From Polaromonas sp. (lineage in GTDB: Bacteria > Pseudomonadota > Gammaproteobacteria > Burkholderiales > Burkholderiaceae_C), in the NCBI GenBank assembly GCA_025362315.1, contig JANYGP010000037.1, positions 1-38,827 of the forward strand: a stretch of 38,827 bases of DNA, in the 5' to 3' direction. Below, one piece after another: positions 35,981 to 38,827 of this stretch. Made by a program: the position numbers and the translations under genes. The notes under the pieces are model-generated. The model was not told the DNA's origin, searched no databases, and worked only from the letters and a program-made list of their open reading frames with translations. Each line of letters opens with the position of its first letter. Within the stretch, counting starts at the first letter, position 1.

Positions 35981-38106
35981 CAAAGCGCAACGTCGGCCCA
36001 AACGGTTAGCTTGCGGCGCTGGCCTTGCCAGACGTTGTCAGCACCTGTCAGTGCCCGCACGTAACTCTTGTCGAGCAAGTTGTCTAGGCGAATGCCCCAT
36101 TGGATTGACTTGCCAGAGTTTGCGGGGCTTGCAGACGCGGGTGCTTGCCACCGTGCGCCATACACCACGTAGCCAGGGGCGCTGAAGCTTTCCGTCGCGT
36201 CACCAGCCAGCTTGCCAGCGCCTTGCGCTTGCAGTGCCAATACCCCAAGAGCGGTTTTGGCCGACACGCCGGCTGAACCAAACTTTGCAGGCACGCCAGT
36301 CAGTTGATTGCCCTGGGCGGCTGTTGCGTTCAAGATTCTTGCGTTTTGCTGGGTGACGGCTGATTTGAAAGTGAATGGGCCGGACTCAAGGTCTAAAGCA
36401 GCAGTAATACCGGCGGAGCGGACAGCGCCAATCAATACAAAAGCGTCTGGGTCAGCCGGGTCGCGCCGGGGCAAGTTGGTTTGGGCAATATCAAAAAGTT
36501 GTAGGCTTGCTTTTCCGCTTGTGAATGTGTTTAGCCCAGCGCCCGGCATGTTGCCCGCCCATGCACGCTCCCAGCCAATTTCACGTTGTCGGCCCAGGCT
36601 ATACGGCAAATAAGCGCCGCCACTCAGCCTACCTCTGTTGGGCTGAAAAGATTCGGCATGCGACAGCCAAACGCGTTGGTCATGTGGCAACGCGTAACCC
36701 AGGCCGACTGATGTTGTGTTCTGCGTCGCGTCTGACACTCTTAGCTGTGGCAGATTCGGGCTGGTAGCGCTGTCAATGGCGACCGTTGAACGCCGCATGC
36801 CAATACGCAATTCAAAATTTTGCAGCTGCCACACGCTGGATGCGCCCAGACCTTTTTCTCGATATGTTTCATAAGAAAACCGGGGCGACAGGGTCAGCGC
36901 AGCAAGGTTGACAGGAAATTGCGGGTTGACCAAGTCCAGGTTAAACCCGCCAATGTTTTGCGGGCCGCTGAATGCCCGGTTTTGAGAATTTTCAGCATAC
37001 GCTACGGTCCATTGGTGCGTGACTGCACCCTTGTTCTCGTTAGGCAATAAGTTGCCAAAGCTCTGGATGCCATCAAGCTTGATACCCGTGTCTGTCTGGG
37101 CATTTTCTTCTTTGATCAATCGGTAATAGCCACGCAATTGAGTGGCGTTCAAAGGGTCAAAAAACCCCAGCAAAGTCTCGTCCCGGCTGGAGCGAACGCG
37201 CTGCCAGTGTGCGTTCAGCGTGGTGGTGCTTGACAGCTCTTGCCTGACATACAGCGCTTGCCGGCGGTAATGGCGCTGGGCAGTTGCGCGTTGATCAACA
37301 TACGGGTGGTCTAGCCAAAACCGCTTTCCCGCATAGGCGGTGCCAAATGTAAAGGGCAACGAGTTGCTATGGTGTTCAATGTCCAGCCGCACGTCGCCTG
37401 TAGCCCACGGGAGCTTGGTTGCCAGCAGTGCAGCGTTACGGTTATCGGGCATACCTTCTAATGTGCGTTCACCGCCCTGTGCGGCCAGCACGGCACGTAC
37501 TTGCAGCACGCCAATGTGCTTTTCACCGTCCAGTATCAGGCGTAAACCAGTAGATGAATTGACAGCCACCCCTGACGATTGCAAGCGCAACGACTCTGTG
37601 CCCACTGGCGATTTGCTGATGTACTGAACCGTGCCCCCTGGGGCGCCCGCACCCAGCAGCGTTGCGTCATTGCCCTGCAACACCTGCACACGCGCCACGG
37701 TGGCGGGGTCTCGGGCAAAACGCCAAGCAATATCTGGGTGTCCATTTAAGTATGCGCGTGAACCTTGCAACTGTGAGTTGCTCTGGTTGCTCAAGGCAAA
37801 CCCCCGAAACCCGACGCCAGAAGACAAGCCCAGTGAGTTGCTGGCGTCCCAGTAGGCCAGGCCGGATTCAACCAGCATGTCCTCGAGCCGCGCGCCGGTT
37901 GAGTTGCTTTCGAGTTTGACTTCAAAAACTTTGCCGATTGCGGCGGGGGATGCTTGAAGAGATTGCTCCGTATTGCTTTTGAGTGCAGGCGCAGTGATCT
38001 GAACATCGGGCAGCATAGGCGTCTGTGCATGACTGAGCGACATACTGCTGCCAGCAGCGCAGATAATGACAAATATATGAGGTCTAAAGTAACCAATCCG
38101 ATTCAT
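35980..38106 (-). CDS. TonB-dependent outer-membrane receptor, siderophore type
   Basis: The 708-residue product has a signal peptide (MNRIGYFRPHIFVIICAAGS, cleavage near SHAQ). A plug domain follows (about residues 55-170), with VGFRGFALSNQSNSQLQGSR, VQVLQGNDATLLGAGAPGGT and VQYISKSP. The remainder is a 22-strand barrel ending RLDNLLDKSYVRAL and then a short last strand VWADVAL. The plug matches ferric-siderophore receptors best, but the substrate is not assignable. The final residue is Leu rather than the usual Phe or Trp. The start is the ATG complementary to 38104-38106, with AAAGG about 8 bases upstream inside a hairpin; a 12-codon GTG extension is less likely. No clear Fur box was seen upstream. 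Confidence 0.88.
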   Translation of the reverse strand: MNRIGYFRPHIFVIICAAGSSMSLSHAQTPMLPDVQITAPALKSNTEQSLQASPAAIGKVFEVKLESNSTGARLEDMLVESGLAYWDASNSLGLSSGVGFRGFALSNQSNSQLQGSRAYLNGHPDIAWRFARDPATVARVQVLQGNDATLLGAGAPGGTVQYISKSPVGTESLRLQSSGVAVNSSTGLRLILDGEKHIGVLQVRAVLAAQGGERTLEGMPDNRNAALLATKLPWATGDVRLDIEHHSNSLPFTFGTAYAGKRFWLDHPYVDQRATAQRHYRRQALYVRQELSSTTTLNAHWQRVRSSRDETLLGFFDPLNATQLRGYYRLIKEENAQTDTGIKLDGIQSFGNLLPNENKGAVTHQWTVAYAENSQNRAFSGPQNIGGFNLDLVNPQFPVNLAALTLSPRFSYETYREKGLGASSVWQLQNFELRIGMRRSTVAIDSATSPNLPQLRVSDATQNTTSVGLGYALPHDQRVWLSHAESFQPNRGRLSGGAYLPYSLGRQREIGWERAWAGNMPGAGLNTFTSGKASLQLFDIAQTNLPRRDPADPDAFVLIGAVRSAGITAALDLESGPFTFKSAVTQQNARILNATAAQGNQLTGVPAKFGSAGVSAKTALGVLALQAQGAGKLAGDATESFSAPGYVVYGARWQAPASASPANSGKSIQWGIRLDNLLDKSYVRALTGADNVWQGQRRKLTVWADVAL

Positions 38107-38340
38107 GAAGAGTGCCTTTGTATTGCGAAACAAAGTGTACACACGTCAGCCAATTCTGCAAACGACGCAAAAGAATTTATAAAGCCCTGGTTAACGCATT
38201 TTTAATCATTAAGTAGGCCCGTAGCCTAAGTAATATTGGCGTCATCAGCTCCTGAAATAGTAGCATTTAGATTTAAGCCAGCAGCCCGCTTTTGCAGTAG
38301 CGTTAATTGAAGCGTTGATTTGTTAATTGGCATGTTAATT

Positions 38341-38397
38341 GGTGTTAATTGGGGTCAGATTCCAATTAGGGTGTTAATTGGGGTCAGATTCCAATTA
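38341..38397 (+). repeat. Two direct 28-bp REP-like repeats before the transposase
   Basis: Two identical units (38341-38368 and 38370-38397) each contain TTAATTGG - GGTCAGATT - CCAATTA, an inverted repeat able to form a hairpin with a 9-base loop. Two shorter GTTAATTGG fragments precede them (near 38319-38342). They lie directly upstream of the transposase start. Confidence 0.92.
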
Positions 38398-38408
38398 AAA
38401 TTGCAGAA

Positions 38409-38827
38409 ATGGCACGATTAGCACGCTTAACCCTCCCCGGCTACCCGCATCACATCATTCAGCGGGGTAACAACCGGCAGGCAATTTTTACAACTGCGGC
38501 GGACTATCGATATTTACTGGCGCTTCTGGACGATTACGCCAAAAAGTTCGAGGTGGACATTCATGCCTATGTGCTGATGACCAACCACTTTCACCTGCTG
38601 GCCACCCCCAAAACCGACCATGGCTTGCCGCAAATGATGCAGGCGGTTGGCAGGCGGTATGTACGTTATTTCAATGACTTGCAGGCACGCACGGGCACGC
38701 TTTGGGAGGGGCGTTACCGCTCGACGCTGATCCAGACTGACCGCTACTTGCTGGCCTGCATGGCCTATATCGACTTGAACCCGGTGCGCGCTGGCATGGT
38801 GGCCGAGGCGGCTGGCTACCCGTGGTC
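38409..38827 (+). CDS. REP-associated tyrosine transposase (RAYT, Y1_Tnp family), C-terminus outside window
   Basis: The first 139 residues are present and the gene runs off the right edge. It begins MARLARLTLPGYPHHIIQRG, followed by NNRQAIF. The metal-binding HUH motif is NHFHLL (about residues 65-70). The family block WEGRYRSTLIQTDRYLLACM and then YIDLNPVRAGMV follows. A candidate catalytic Tyr lies in RRYVRYFNDL (about residue 92-95). Such enzymes nick single-stranded REP hairpins and are thought to spread them. The two direct REP-like units immediately upstream and a third copy at 31048 fit this. ATG 38409 is the family start. Confidence 0.93.
   Translation, partial: MARLARLTLPGYPHHIIQRGNNRQAIFTTAADYRYLLALLDDYAKKFEVDIHAYVLMTNHFHLLATPKTDHGLPQMMQAVGRRYVRYFNDLQARTGTLWEGRYRSTLIQTDRYLLACMAYIDLNPVRAGMVAEAAGYPW

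Noticed and set aside
38143..38408. Fur box upstream of the TonB receptor (TAATCATTAAG near 38205)
   Set aside because: Only a short AT-rich core matches and no 19-bp palindrome is formed. I did not call it.

Overview
The window is bacterial chromosome, most likely from Burkholderiales and close to Comamonadaceae. The evidence is gene order (pilMNOPQ-aroK-aroB-dgt; mrcA facing cyaY; lptM-lysA; metK divergent from two LpxL-type acyltransferases), HrcA/CIRCE control of groESL, and a family of roughly 50-bp intergenic repeats of a kind I associate with that group. The taxon is inference. No tRNA, rRNA, CRISPR array, integrase or phage gene was seen.

Layout. 1-2556 (minus): truncated groEL, groES with CIRCE and a heat-shock promoter, and a DUF2726-like membrane protein. 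2713-7057 (plus): a DUF2177 membrane protein, then a damaged two-component cluster. This cluster is a five-PAS kinase with a frame break near its start and no ATPase domain, a separate receiver domain, and a protein resembling a degenerate kinase core. 7246-10360: metK and two lipid A-type acyltransferases, divergent. 10551-12206 (minus): an epoxide-hydrolase-like alpha/beta hydrolase and engB. 12313-14820 (plus): cytochrome c4, then msrP-msrQ. 14840-19103: lysA-lptM (minus), cyaY (plus) and mrcA (minus). 19361-29572 (plus): pilM-N-O-P-Q, a large Ig-like lipoprotein, aroK, aroB and a dNTPase; this is a type IV pilus secretin operon running into shikimate genes. 29802-30950: an orphan periplasmic binding protein.

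From about 30950 to the right end the region looks accessory. It holds repeat debris, a secreted protein, a lipoprotein gene split by a homopolymer frameshift, a divergent regulator-like gene with an in-frame amber codon, a TonB-dependent receptor, and the start of a REP-associated tyrosine transposase preceded by two direct copies of its likely REP sequence. A degenerate solitary copy of that REP lies 7.3 kb to the left.

No clearly new multi-gene system was found. The most notable signals are: (i) the dispersed repeat, which sits inside groESL and forms the C-terminal codons of msrQ; (ii) the apparent precise loss of the HATPase domain from the PAS kinase; (iii) the Ig-like lipoprotein inside the pilus operon; and (iv) the divergent, doubly broken regulator/lipoprotein pair.
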